Assembly: GCF_036345255.1 (NCBI RefSeq)
Contig: NZ_CP107783.1
Span: 2,976,001 to 3,040,000 of the forward strand
Length of the DNA stretch: 64,000 nt
Direction: 5' to 3'
Origin: Streptomyces sp. NBC_00569
GTDB lineage: Bacteria > Actinomycetota > Actinomycetes > Streptomycetales > Streptomycetaceae
The stretch's first letter is position 1; the number at the start of each line of letters is the position of its first letter. A model generated the notes under the pieces. It made no database searches, was not told where the DNA came from, and saw only the letters and a list, made by a program, of their open reading frames with translations. Of the stretch, positions 34,414 to 46,882 are shown piece after piece. Position numbers and translations under genes: made by a program.

Positions 34414-35211
34414 ATGCTTGTTCTGGCCCAGATCAGCGACCTGCATCTCGACGGGACCCCGCGCGCCACGGAACGCGCCCGGCGCGTGATCGACCATCTC
34501 CGGGAACTGCCGGGCCCCGTGGACGCCCTCCTCGTCACCGGCGACATCGCAGACCACGGCGCGGAGTCCGAGTACGAGGAGGCGGCGGGGCTGCTCGGGC
34601 TGCGCACGGGCGGGCCGAACGACGACGATCCACCCTTCCCCGGCCCGCCGTCCCCCGTCCTGCCTTTTCCCGTTCTGACCTGTCCCGGCAACCACGACAG
34701 CCGGGCGCCCTACCGCAAGGCACTGCTCCGCGAACCCGCCGCCGAGGGGCCGGTGAACCGCGCCCACCGCGTGGGCGGCGCCGTGGTCCTCATGTGCGAC
34801 TCCAGCATTCCGGGCGCCGACGAGGGCCGGCTCGACGAGGAGACGTACGGCTGGCTGGAGGACACCCTCGACGGGCTCGACGGCGAGACGCCCGTCCTGC
34901 TCGCGTTCCACCACCCGCCGGTGGCGCTCCACCACCCGCTGCCCGACGCGTACCAACTGGCCCAGCCACAGGCGCTGGCAGACCTGCTGGCGCGGCGGCC
35001 GGAGATCGCCGGGATCATCGCGGGGCACGCGCACACCCCGGCCGCCACGGTGTTCGCGGGCCGCCCCCTGGCGATCGGCCCGGGCGTGACATGGACGCTG
35101 CGCCTGCCCTGGGAGGGCGAGGGTGTGGCCGACCGGGAGGCTCCGGTGGGCCTGGCCTTCCACATCCTCGACGACGAGCGGCGGCTGACGACGCACTTCC
35201 GGGTCGTGTGA
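34414..35211 (+). CDS. Calcineurin-like metallophosphoesterase, CpdA-like
   Basis: 265 residues with the full dimetal set in order: DLHLDG (D-x-H), VTGDIAD (GD), CPGNHDSR (GNHD), AFHHPPV (second His) and GHAHTPA (GHxH). This is the pattern of the 3',5'-cyclic nucleotide phosphodiesterase CpdA group; the substrate here is not proved. ATG 34414 follows GGAGG. The palindrome at 34348-34367 probably controls it. The protein is cytosolic. Confidence 0.87.
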   Translation: MLVLAQISDLHLDGTPRATERARRVIDHLRELPGPVDALLVTGDIADHGAESEYEEAAGLLGLRTGGPNDDDPPFPGPPSPVLPFPVLTCPGNHDSRAPYRKALLREPAAEGPVNRAHRVGGAVVLMCDSSIPGADEGRLDEETYGWLEDTLDGLDGETPVLLAFHHPPVALHHPLPDAYQLAQPQALADLLARRPEIAGIIAGHAHTPAATVFAGRPLAIGPGVTWTLRLPWEGEGVADREAPVGLAFHILDDERRLTTHFRVV

Positions 35212-35247
35212 TCCTCCCTCGGAACGAGAGCGGCCCCGTGGCGATCC

Positions 35248-35844
35248 CTAGGTCACCACCCCGGGAGTCACCGCCAGCACCTGATGCGCGCCCGACTCGT
35301 GCCGGACCGTCAAAGTGACCTGCTGTCCCGGGCGCACGGCCGCCACGGCCTGGGCGAGCGCGCCCGCCGAGCCGATCCGGTTCCCGCCGAAGGCGATCAG
35401 CACATCGCCCCGGACGAGGCCGGCCGTGTAGCCGGGGCCGGGGACGTGCACGCCCACGAGCAGCGCCCCCGCCCCCTCGGGTGCGTCCACCGCCTCGACG
35501 CCGAGCGCCGCCCGCACGGGGCGGACGGAAGGCGACGGGGAGGTGGACGCGGCCGGCGGACGGGACGGCGCGAGCACGGAAGGCCGCGGCGCCGCCCCCG
35601 CCTGCTGCTGCATCTCGGCCAGCTTGCTCATCCCTATGACGGCCGCGCCGACCGTGCCGAGGCCGACGCCCGACAGCACGAGCACGGCCCCGAACAGCAG
35701 GCCGAGCAGCAGGGTGACGAGGCGCTTGCCGCGGCGCCGCGCCGCGTGCGGGCGACGGCCGCCCGAACCGTTCCCCCGGGCGGCCGCCGCCTCACGACGC
35801 GGAGCTCCGGGCATCGACTTGGGGCGCAACGCGGTCTGTTCCAT
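35248..35844 (-). CDS. Membrane-anchored PDZ domain protein
   Basis: 198 residues: a basic N terminus, one membrane helix at about 41-70 (LVTLLLGLLFGAVLVLSGVG), a Pro/Ser-rich linker, then a PDZ domain with GVHVPGPGYTAGLVRGDVLIAFGG. It lacks the trypsin-like protease domain of HtrA proteins, so it is a stand-alone PDZ protein and may present partners at the outer face of the membrane (inference). Convergent with the phosphoesterase gene. Confidence 0.82.
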   Translation of the reverse strand: MEQTALRPKSMPGAPRREAAAARGNGSGGRRPHAARRRGKRLVTLLLGLLFGAVLVLSGVGLGTVGAAVIGMSKLAEMQQQAGAAPRPSVLAPSRPPAASTSPSPSVRPVRAALGVEAVDAPEGAGALLVGVHVPGPGYTAGLVRGDVLIAFGGNRIGSAGALAQAVAAVRPGQQVTLTVRHESGAHQVLAVTPGVVT

Positions 35845-35934
35845 GGCCCACCTCCGGCCACAGCTCTACCCGTCCGCGTCCGGCGCGACGATTCCCGAAC
35901 GAGTGAGACTGAACCGGGCATTTCTGGCATCCGG

Positions 35935-36320
35935 TCAGCCGCCGTGCCCTCCGTGTCCCCCATGTCCGCCGCGCCCCGCCCCGTGGTCGAACTTCATCGC
36001 CTCGGCGGGCATCACCACGAACGGCCGCATCATGCCCATGTCCTCGTGCTCCAGCAGATGGCAGTGGTACATGAACCGCCCGTACGCGCCGTCGAACCGG
36101 CCCATGACGCGGAGCATCTGGCCGGGCAGCGCCCGGAAGACGTCCTTGTAGCCGCGCTCGTTCGGCGGGAGCGGGACCGGCGTGGCCGGGTCGGGCGCGA
36201 GCGGCGCGCGTGTCCCGCCGGCCGTCACGTCGAACCCCGACACGTCGTAGGTGTCACGGCCGAGGATCTGGAAGTCGGCGAGATGGATGTGATGGTGGGG
36301 CAGGTGTGCGGAGGTCGTCT
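35935..36320 (-). pseudogene. Multicopper oxidase, 3' fragment truncated by an insertion element
   Basis: Only the C-terminal copper-binding part remains. [19 protein letters not shown] supplies type 1/type 3 copper ligands, and [13 protein letters not shown] supplies the H-C-H-x3-H-x4-M set. It ends in a Gly/His tail (HGGHGGHGG). The frame continues a few codons past the recognisable sequence and stops at about 36330, inside the IS left end. The whole N-terminal two thirds is missing, and it is not found on the other side of the element either, so it was lost rather than displaced. Confidence 0.8.
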
Positions 36321-36330
36321 GTTTGTATGG

Positions 36331-36342
36331 CTATGTGCATAG
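36331..36342. repeat. Small left-end hairpin of the IS605-type element
   Basis: CTATG-TG-CATAG, a perfect short inverted repeat 11 bases before the tnpB start codon. Subterminal imperfect hairpins near the left end are typical of this IS family. Given its size, chance cannot be excluded. Confidence 0.35.
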
Positions 36343-36353
36343 GGTCGGGTGTC

Positions 36354-39910
<3,557 letters not shown>

Positions 39911-40045
39911 CTACCCGTGGCCCCCGGCGGGCATCCGGACGGCGGCACATGATCGCACCATCGCGTGAACCCGCGACTGAGGGACACCCGTACGGGGAAA
40001 AGGGCGGTACCCAAGTCCACCCGATCCCCATCGGAGGAGTCCTCG

Positions 40046-40516
40046 GTGAGCCAGGCCACGGAGCCGTTGATCGTCGTAGGTGTCGACGGTTCGAAGCACT
40101 CGAAGGAAGCCCTCCGCTGGGCCGTGCGGCAGGCCACGCTCGTCGGCGGCCGGGTGCACGCCGTCATGAGCTGGGAGTGGTCCACGAACCCCTTCAGCCT
40201 CGGCGGGCCCACCGACGGGGACACGGTGGCGGGCGGTCGCGAGCTGCTCTCCCCGGAGGAGACCTCGCGCGTGAGGCTCATCGACGTCGTCACGGAGACG
40301 GTGGGCGAGAGCCCGCCCGTCCCGGTGCACAGCCGCATGGTGCAGGGGCCCGCGGCGAAGGTCCTCGTCGAGGCGTCCGGGGCCGCCGATCTCCTGGTCG
40401 TGGGCACCCGCGGCTACGGCGGCTTCAAGGGGGCGCTGCTCGGCTCGGTGAGCCAGCAGGTGACGCAGCACGCGCACTGCTCGGTCGTGGTGGTGCGGGA
40501 GAAGTCCGACAGCTGA
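40046..40516 (+). CDS. Universal stress protein (UspA family)
   Basis: 156 residues, single Usp domain: IVVGVDGSKHSKEALRWA at the start and the ATP-binding loop VVGTRGYGGFKGALLGSVSQQV near the end, so it is of the ATP-binding class. GTG 40046 is set by GGAGGAG six bases upstream, which rules out a longer reading. It is divergent from geoA with 144 bases between. Confidence 0.9.
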   Translation: MSQATEPLIVVGVDGSKHSKEALRWAVRQATLVGGRVHAVMSWEWSTNPFSLGGPTDGDTVAGGRELLSPEETSRVRLIDVVTETVGESPPVPVHSRMVQGPAAKVLVEASGAADLLVVGTRGYGGFKGALLGSVSQQVTQHAHCSVVVVREKSDS

Positions 40517-40584
40517 CGCGAGCGGTGACCCGGGCCCCGGCGCCCACCCGACGGGGTGTCAGCGGGGCATGCCAGAGTGCCCTC

Positions 40585-42651
40585 ATGGACGATGCCCGAG
40601 AGTTCCCGCGCCAGTACGCCCGCACCCGCCGCTTCGCCCTGGGCGCCCCGAGCCGGTTCACGGTCTCGGCGGACGGCGAGCGCGTCCTGTTCCTGCGCAC
40701 GGGCGGCGGCGCGGACCCCGTGAGTGCCCTGTGGCTCCACGAGGACGGTGCGGAGCGCGTGCTCGTGGACGTCTCGCGCACCGCACGCTCGGGAGACGTG
40801 CCGGCCGCCGAGCGGGTCCGCAGGGAGCGGGCGCGAGAGAGCGCGGTCGGGCTCGTCGCGTACTCGGCCGACGCCGAGTGCCGCACCGTCGTGTACGCCC
40901 TGTCGGGAGCGCTCTGGGCGGTCCGTGTCGCGGACGGCGTCCCGTTCCCCGTGTCGGCGGCGGGCCCGGTCGTGGACCCGCGCCTGTCCCCCGACGGCCG
41001 GTTCGTCGCGTACGTCACCGGCGGCGCGCTGCACGTCGTCACACTCGACGGCCAGGACCGGCTCCTCGCGGCGCCCGAAGGCCCCGACATCACCTACGGG
41101 TTGACCGACCACGCGTCCTCGGAGTCGATGGGCCGGCCGCGCGGTCACTGGTGGGCGCCCGACGGTGGCGCGCTGCTCGCCGCGCGCGTGGACACGTCGC
41201 GCGTGCAGCGCTGGTACCTCTCCGACCCGGCCGACCCTTCGGCGCCGCCGCGCGCCGTGCGCTACCCGGCGGCGGGTACCGCCAACGCCGACGTGTCACT
41301 CCATGTGCTGCACCTGGACGGCTCGCGGGCCGAAGTGGACTGGGACCGTGGGGCGTTCGAGTACGTGCCCGTGGTCGGATGGGACGCGCACGGGCCGTTC
41401 ACCGCGGTGCAGAGCCGCGACCAGCGGACACTGCGTACGCTGGCCGTGGACCCGGTGACAGGCACCACCCGCCTCCTGGACGAACAGCACGACGCGGCCT
41501 GGGTCGAGCTGGTCCCCGGTGCCCCGTGCCGCACGGCGTCCGGCGCGCTGGTGACGACCCGCGACGAGCAGGACACCCGCCGCCTCGTCGTGGACGGGAA
41601 GCCGGTGACCCCGGTGGGCCTCCAGGTCCGTCAAGTGCTCGGCACCCAGGGCGAGTCGGTGCTGTTCGAGGGCGGTGACGAGCCCACCGAGACCCATGTG
41701 TGGACCTGGGCGCCCGACGCGGGCCGCGTCAGGCTCACGGACACACCGGGCGTGCACACGGCGGTCTCCGCGGGCGGCACCACGGTGCTGGTGAGCCGCC
41801 GGGAGGACGCCGTGACCGTGGAGGTGACGAAGAAGGGCAGCCCCGACGGGGAGATCGCCTCGCTCGCCGAGCATCCGGTCGTCCCCACGCGCCCCCTCCA
41901 TCTTCGGCTGGGCGAGCGGGAGTTGCGCAGCCAGCTGTTCCTGCCGTCGTGGCACACACCGGGCAGCGCCGAGCTGCCCGTCCTGCTGAACCCCTACGGC
42001 GGTCAGCACCTGCTGGTTGCCACGCGCGGCCTCGGCTGGCCCGCGCATCTGTCGCAGTGGTTCGCCGAGCAGGGCTTCGCGGTCCTGGTCACGGACGGGC
42101 GCGGCTCCCCGGGGCGCGGTCCCGCGTGGGAGAAGGAGATCCGCGGCGACATCCTGACCCATGCCCTCGACGACCAGGTCGCCGCCGTGCAGGCGGCCGG
42201 GGCGGAGTTCCCCGACCTCGACCTGACGCGGGTCGCGATCCGTGGCTGGTCGTTCGGCGGGTTCCTGGCCGCGGGCGCCGTGCTGCGCAGGCCCGACGTC
42301 TTCCACGCGGCGGTGGCGGGCGCCCCGCCCACCGACCAGCGGCTGTACGACACCCACTGGAAGGAGCGCTATCTCGGCCATCCCGACGAGGAGCCCGAGA
42401 ACTACGAGCGCTGCTCCCTGATCGCCGACGCGCCGCTGCTGCGCCGCCCGCTCCTGCTGGTGCACGGGCTCGCCGACGACAATGTGGCGGTCGCGCACAC
42501 TCTGCGCCTGTCGGCGGCGCTGCTCGCGGCGGGCCGCAGCCACCAGGTGCTTCCCCTGCCGGGCGCGACGCACATGGTCACGCAGGAGGACGTCGCGGAG
42601 AACCTGCTGCTCTTCCAGCTCGACTTCCTGAAGAAGTCCCTGGGCATCTGA
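40585..42651 (+). CDS. S9 family peptidase, dipeptidyl peptidase IV-like
   Basis: 688-residue cytosolic serine peptidase with an N-terminal beta-propeller (TVSADGERVLFLRT, DPRLSPDGRFVAYVTGG) and a C-terminal alpha/beta-hydrolase domain. The catalytic triad is visible: Ser in IRGWSFGGFLAA, Asp in HGLADDNVAV and His in PGATHMV. ATG 40585 gives the normal start. There is no signal peptide. It likely trims peptides inside the cell. Convergent with the pentapeptide gene 14 bases later. Confidence 0.9.
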   Translation: MDDAREFPRQYARTRRFALGAPSRFTVSADGERVLFLRTGGGADPVSALWLHEDGAERVLVDVSRTARSGDVPAAERVRRERARESAVGLVAYSADAECRTVVYALSGALWAVRVADGVPFPVSAAGPVVDPRLSPDGRFVAYVTGGALHVVTLDGQDRLLAAPEGPDITYGLTDHASSESMGRPRGHWWAPDGGALLAARVDTSRVQRWYLSDPADPSAPPRAVRYPAAGTANADVSLHVLHLDGSRAEVDWDRGAFEYVPVVGWDAHGPFTAVQSRDQRTLRTLAVDPVTGTTRLLDEQHDAAWVELVPGAPCRTASGALVTTRDEQDTRRLVVDGKPVTPVGLQVRQVLGTQGESVLFEGGDEPTETHVWTWAPDAGRVRLTDTPGVHTAVSAGGTTVLVSRREDAVTVEVTKKGSPDGEIASLAEHPVVPTRPLHLRLGERELRSQLFLPSWHTPGSAELPVLLNPYGGQHLLVATRGLGWPAHLSQWFAEQGFAVLVTDGRGSPGRGPAWEKEIRGDILTHALDDQVAAVQAAGAEFPDLDLTRVAIRGWSFGGFLAAGAVLRRPDVFHAAVAGAPPTDQRLYDTHWKERYLGHPDEEPENYERCSLIADAPLLRRPLLLVHGLADDNVAVAHTLRLSAALLAAGRSHQVLPLPGATHMVTQEDVAENLLLFQLDFLKKSLGI

Positions 42652-42665
42652 CGACTCGCAGGTGC

Positions 42666-43586
42666 CTACCAGTGCGCGGGGCGGCTCAAGGAGGCCGGGA
42701 TCTTCGTCGAGCCGTCCCCGCGGGCCGCGTTGACCTGTGCCTGCGTGAGGAAGATGCTGCCGGTCAGATCGGCGCCCTGAAGGCGCGCGTCGCGCAGGTC
42801 GGCTCCGATGAGGTCGGCCTCGCGCAGGTCGGCGCCGGTGAGGTCGGCCGCGATCAGGTAGGCGCCGCGCAGGTTGGCGCCCCGCAGATCGGCGCCCTTG
42901 AGGCGGGCGCCCATCAGGTCGGCGCCCCGGTGGTTCTTCCTGCGGCCGGGCACGGCCGCCCGTACGAGTTCGCTGACCTTCAGGAGCGTCTCGCTGACCT
43001 CGCCGCGGAGGGTGGGGACGTCGGCCGCGGCGAGGGTCGCGGCGTCGGCGCGGGTGAGCTCCTCGATCCCGTCGAGGGCGCGCCGCACCTCCTGGTGCGC
43101 CGGGCGGGCCCGCTCCAGCTCCAGCGCCTCGGTCAAGTACCAGAGCAGTTCGTGCAGTTGGCGCATTACGGGGAAGACGTCGAACATCGCGCGCGCGGTC
43201 CCGGGCGACGTACGCCAGTCCTCGCCGCCGAACGTGCCCTGTGACACCTGCTGGCCGGCGCCGAAGCAGTCGAAGACCGTGCAGCCCGCGTAGCCCTTGT
43301 CCCGGAGCGTGGCGTGGATGCCGCAGCGGAAGTCGTCCTGGAGGTTGCGGCACGGCCGGCCCGCGGGCTTGTTCGCGGCGAAGTCGGAGGACTTGGCGAA
43401 GGGCAGGGCGACACAGCACAGCCCGAAGCAGTTCCCGCAGTCGGCGCGCAGGTCGAGACGGCGGCGGTGCCCGGCCTCCGGAACGGTGCCGGTCCCCGGG
43501 ACGGAGGCGCTCTGGACGCTCGCGCTGCCCGGGACGGCGCCGTCGGACGCCACGGCCTCAGGACGGTTCTCGCGCTTCTGGGACAA
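42666..43586 (-). CDS. Cys-rich domain fused to pentapeptide repeats
   Basis: 306 residues in three parts. Residues about 45-115 form a Cys-rich domain (CGNCFGLCC, then RPCRNL, FRCGIH, YAGCTVFDC) resembling YkgJ-type metal or Fe-S cluster proteins. A helical middle follows. Residues about 215-285 are a right-handed pentapeptide repeat (ADLxGARLxGADLRGANL pattern). TTG 43586 is taken as start, with AGGAG about ten bases upstream; a GTG 11 codons later is possible. The function is unknown; pentapeptide helices can mimic DNA or act as scaffolds. Confidence 0.75.
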   Translation of the reverse strand: MSQKRENRPEAVASDGAVPGSASVQSASVPGTGTVPEAGHRRRLDLRADCGNCFGLCCVALPFAKSSDFAANKPAGRPCRNLQDDFRCGIHATLRDKGYAGCTVFDCFGAGQQVSQGTFGGEDWRTSPGTARAMFDVFPVMRQLHELLWYLTEALELERARPAHQEVRRALDGIEELTRADAATLAAADVPTLRGEVSETLLKVSELVRAAVPGRRKNHRGADLMGARLKGADLRGANLRGAYLIAADLTGADLREADLIGADLRDARLQGADLTGSIFLTQAQVNAARGDGSTKIPASLSRPAHW

Positions 43587-43767
43587 CGGGCCCGGTCTCC
43601 TACGTGGTGTCTGCTCGACGGGTACGGCGTCGCCGCCTGCGCCCGAGTGGAGCCTTCATTGTCCCCGATGCCGCCGCGCGCCCTTGTGCGCCCCTGGGGT
43701 TGCGGGCCACGGTGGTGCGGCGCAGGGAGGGACCGCTCGTCCCTCTCACCGACCGTCAGGAGTCATC

Positions 43768-44559
43768 GTGGCCTCCTTCGTCCTCCCGCACGAACTGCAC
43801 GGCACGGGACCGCACAAAGTGGTCGCCGTGCACGGCTGGTTCGCCGACCGCGGCGCCTACACCCCGCTGCTCGCCGACCTCGACCGCTCCGCCTTCCAGT
43901 ACGCCTTCGTGGACCTGCGGGGCTATGGGGAGGCCAGGGACGCGGGCGGCGCGTACACCACGGCGGAGGCCGCCGCCGACGTGATCGCGCTGGCGGACCG
44001 ACTCGGCTGGGAGCGGTTCTCGGTGATCGGCCACTCGATGGGCGGGAGCGTCGCCCAGCGGATCCTGGCCGCCGCGCCCCACCGGCTGCGCAGGCTGGTC
44101 GGCGTCTCCCCTGTCCCGGCGTGCGGGCTGCCGCTGCCGCCCGAGCAGTGGGACCTCTTCTCCGGCGCGTCCCACACCCCGGCGAACCGCCGCGCCATCC
44201 TCGACATCACGACCGGCGGCGCCCGCCCCGCCGCCTGGCTCGACCGGATGGTGGAGCGGTCGCTGGAGGTCAGCGACGCGAAGGCGTTCCGGGCCTGGCT
44301 GGACTCCTGGGCCGGCGAGGACTTCCACACCCGGGTGGAGGGCACCACGGTCCCTGCGCTCGCCGTCACCGGGGCGCTCGACCCGGCGCTCTCGGCCGAC
44401 CTGATGCGGGCCACGTGGATGAGCTGGTACGCCCGCGCCGAGCTGACCGAACTCCCCGCGTGCGGCCACTACGCGATGGACGAGACGCCGCTCGCCCTGA
44501 TCCGGACGGTGGAGGACTTCCTGAGGGCGGACGGGCCGGGCGACGAGGCGCACGTATGA
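43768..44559 (+). CDS. Alpha/beta hydrolase
   Basis: 263 residues. The oxyanion region is VVAVHGWFADRG, the nucleophile elbow is VIGHSMGGSV, the acid is probably in TGALDPALS and the base is His in ACGHYAMDE. GTG 43768 has CAGGAG upstream. The stop overlaps the P450 start (ATGA), so hydrolase and P450 are made together and probably act on related molecules. Substrate unknown. Confidence 0.85.
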   Translation: MASFVLPHELHGTGPHKVVAVHGWFADRGAYTPLLADLDRSAFQYAFVDLRGYGEARDAGGAYTTAEAAADVIALADRLGWERFSVIGHSMGGSVAQRILAAAPHRLRRLVGVSPVPACGLPLPPEQWDLFSGASHTPANRRAILDITTGGARPAAWLDRMVERSLEVSDAKAFRAWLDSWAGEDFHTRVEGTTVPALAVTGALDPALSADLMRATWMSWYARAELTELPACGHYAMDETPLALIRTVEDFLRADGPGDEAHV

Positions 44560-45863
44560 CGGAACCGAACTGCGCGCCGCCCACCCCGGAGGGCCCTGAC
44601 ACCCTGGACGCCCCGGATACCCCGGACATCCCGGACGTCTTCGACCCGCGCCGTTACGCCCTGGGTGTCCCCCACGACAGCTACCGCACGCTCCGTGACC
44701 ACCACCCCGTCGTCTGGCAGGAGGAGCCGGAAGTGCTGGGCTGGCCCGCGGGCCCCGGGTTCTGGGCGGTCACGCGTCATGCCGACGTGGTCCGCGTCCT
44801 CAAGGACACGGCGACGTACTCGTCGTGTCTGGGTGCCACGCAGATCCGCGACCCCGACCCGGCGGACCTGCCGTTCATCCGCTCCATGATGCTCAACCAG
44901 GACCCGCCGGACCACGGCCGGCTGCGCCGGCTCGTGAGCCGCGCGTTCACTCCACGTCGCGTGGACCGCTTCGCCGCGCTCGCCCGTGACCGGGCCCGCG
45001 CCCTGCTCACGGCGGCCGTCGCGACCCCCGGCCCCACCGTCGACCTGGTCTCGGCCGTCACGGACGACTACGCCCTCCTGAACCTCGCCGACCTCCTGGG
45101 CGTCCCGGACTCCGACCGCGGCCTTCTCCTGCAGTGGACGCAGCGCGTCATCGGCTATCAGGACCCGGACGAGGCGGACGAGCCCGTCCTCGGCGCCGAC
45201 GGCAGGCCGGTCGACCCGCGCTCCCCCGCGATGCTGCGCGACATGTTCGCGTACGCGCGCTCGCTCGCCGCGCACAAGCGGTCCCACCCGGCGGACGACG
45301 TCATGACGGTCCTGGCCACCGACCCCGACCTGACCGCGGCCGAGCTCGAGATGTTCTTCTTCCTGCTCACGGTCGCCGGCAACGACACGGTGCGCAGCGC
45401 GGCCCCCGGCGGCCTTCTGGAGCTGGCCCGGGCGCCGAAGGCGTACGGTCTGCTGCGCGACGGGAGGGCCGACCCGGCGACGGCGGTCGACGAGCTCCTG
45501 CGCCGCCATCCGCCGGTCCTCACGTTCCGGCGCACCGCCGCCCGCGACGCGATCCTGGCGGGCCGCCGTGTCCGCGCGGGCGACAAGGTCGTCGTCTTCC
45601 ACGCCTCGGCCAACCACGACGAACGCGTCTTCACCGACCCGCACCGCCTCGACCTCGCCCGCAGCCCCAACCCGCACGTCTCGTTCGGCGACGGCCCGCA
45701 CGTCTGCCTGGGCTCGCATTTCGCGCGCCTGCAGCTTCGGGTGCTGTACGAGGAGACCTGCCGGGCCCTGCCGGTGCTCGAGCCCGCCGGGCCACCACGG
45801 CGGCTGCTGTCGAACTTCATCAACGGTGTGAAGGAGCTCCCGGTGGCCACGGCCCCCGGCTGA
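44556..45863 (+). CDS. Cytochrome P450
   Basis: 435-residue soluble P450. The N terminus is acidic and Pro/Asp-rich. The I-helix is FLLTVAGNDTVRSAAPGG, the ExxR helix is in VDELLRRHPPVLTFRRTA, and the haem loop is SFGDGPHVCLGSHFARLQ. MMLNQDPPDHGRLRRLVSRAFTPRRV is the conserved helix C region. It is translationally coupled to the hydrolase. It resembles CYP families acting on hydrophobic or steroid-like substrates (a broad guess). No ferredoxin gene is adjacent. Confidence 0.88.
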   Translation: MTEPNCAPPTPEGPDTLDAPDTPDIPDVFDPRRYALGVPHDSYRTLRDHHPVVWQEEPEVLGWPAGPGFWAVTRHADVVRVLKDTATYSSCLGATQIRDPDPADLPFIRSMMLNQDPPDHGRLRRLVSRAFTPRRVDRFAALARDRARALLTAAVATPGPTVDLVSAVTDDYALLNLADLLGVPDSDRGLLLQWTQRVIGYQDPDEADEPVLGADGRPVDPRSPAMLRDMFAYARSLAAHKRSHPADDVMTVLATDPDLTAAELEMFFFLLTVAGNDTVRSAAPGGLLELARAPKAYGLLRDGRADPATAVDELLRRHPPVLTFRRTAARDAILAGRRVRAGDKVVVFHASANHDERVFTDPHRLDLARSPNPHVSFGDGPHVCLGSHFARLQLRVLYEETCRALPVLEPAGPPRRLLSNFINGVKELPVATAPG

Positions 45864-45973
45864 GGTCTCTCCCCGGTCTCTCCTGGCCCGGTGCACCCGC
45901 CGGGCCCGGTACCGTGGGGGAGGAACGAACTCGTGGGCCTCCTGGCGGGCTGCGTGAACCCAGGAGGAACCAG

Positions 45974-46435
45974 ATGACGACGAACCGCGGACGCAAGCAC
46001 GTGATCCGGCACCGGATGACGTCGACCGGAGAGTCGTACGTCGTCGCCGCCAAGAACCTCAAGGCGATGAAGGACATGGGCGCCACCGCGGAGGCCGTGC
46101 GCACCCAGCGCTGGCGGCCCGCGGACTCCCTGGACGTCCCCTGCCCCTGCGGCGGCACGTGCGAGCCCGGCGAGAAGTGCGACCGCTGCCACGCCCGGCA
46201 CCGCCACGTGGGCCGCGCCCCCGGCAGCCTCACGGACGTCGAGACGTGGATGGACAAGTACGACTGCATGGGCTGCGCGTCCTCGTACACGCTGACCGTC
46301 GTCCTGTCCGGCCGCCCGTGGGGCATCGCCGAGACGATCGTGCAGGGCGGCTCCGCGGAGCCGGTGGTCCGGGCCCGTGTCTTCCCGGGCGTCGTCCACC
46401 CGATGATGCGCCCGGAGACGCCGGCGGAGGACTGA
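45974..46435 (+). CDS. Conserved Cys-rich protein, function unknown
   Basis: 153 residues with no signal peptide. Central Cys/His cluster: CPCGGTCEPGEKCDRCHARHRH, followed by DKYDCMGCASSYT, eight Cys in about 45 residues, which suggests zinc or iron-sulphur binding. The N terminus is basic (RGRKHVIRHR). AGGAGG stands before ATG 45974, so expression is likely strong. I do not recognise a characterised family. It ends in a terminator that covers the stop codon. Confidence 0.75.
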   Translation: MTTNRGRKHVIRHRMTSTGESYVVAAKNLKAMKDMGATAEAVRTQRWRPADSLDVPCPCGGTCEPGEKCDRCHARHRHVGRAPGSLTDVETWMDKYDCMGCASSYTLTVVLSGRPWGIAETIVQGGSAEPVVRARVFPGVVHPMMRPETPAED

Positions 46436-46446
46436 GCCTCCGCCGG
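46421..46446. terminator. Intrinsic terminator spanning the stop codon of the Cys-rich gene
   Basis: Perfect 10-base arms CCGGCGGAGG and CCTCCGCCGG with loop ACTGAG, which contains the TGA stop. It lies between convergent genes and probably serves both. Confidence 0.8.
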
Positions 46447-46461
46447 AGCCCCGAGCCCGGC

Positions 46462-46869
46462 TCAGCCCGCTTCCGGCGCCAGCCGCAGCGAGATCGAGTT
46501 GATGCAGTACCGCTGGTCCGTCGGGGTGGGGTAGCCCTCGCCCTCGAAGACGTGTCCGAGGTGCGAACCGCAGCGGGCACAGCGCACCTCGGTGCGGACC
46601 ATGCCGTGCGAGCGGTCCGCGATCAGCTCGACGGCGTCCGTGTCCTTCGGGTCGAAGAAGGACGGCCAGCCGCAGTGCGACTCGAACTTCTCTCCCGAGG
46701 TGAACAGCTCCGCGCCGCACGCGCGACAGGAGTAGACACCCTCGGTCTTGGTGTCCGTGTACTCACCGACGAACGCGGGTTCGGTGCCGGCCTGGCGCAG
46801 TACCGCGTACTCCGCCGGGGTCAGCTCCGCGCGCCACTCCTCGTCCGGCTTTTCGACGTCGTACGACAT
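46462..46869 (-). CDS. msrB: Peptide-methionine (R)-S-oxide reductase
   Basis: 135-residue enzyme that repairs oxidised methionine in proteins. Zinc ligands CRACG and CARCGSHLGHVF and the catalytic Cys in QRYCINSISL are all present, and GWPSF is kept. Length is normal. It follows murC by 13 bases on the same strand and is probably co-transcribed. Confidence 0.95.
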   Translation of the reverse strand: MSYDVEKPDEEWRAELTPAEYAVLRQAGTEPAFVGEYTDTKTEGVYSCRACGAELFTSGEKFESHCGWPSFFDPKDTDAVELIADRSHGMVRTEVRCARCGSHLGHVFEGEGYPTPTDQRYCINSISLRLAPEAG

Positions 46870-46882
46870 TCAGCTCAGTCCT

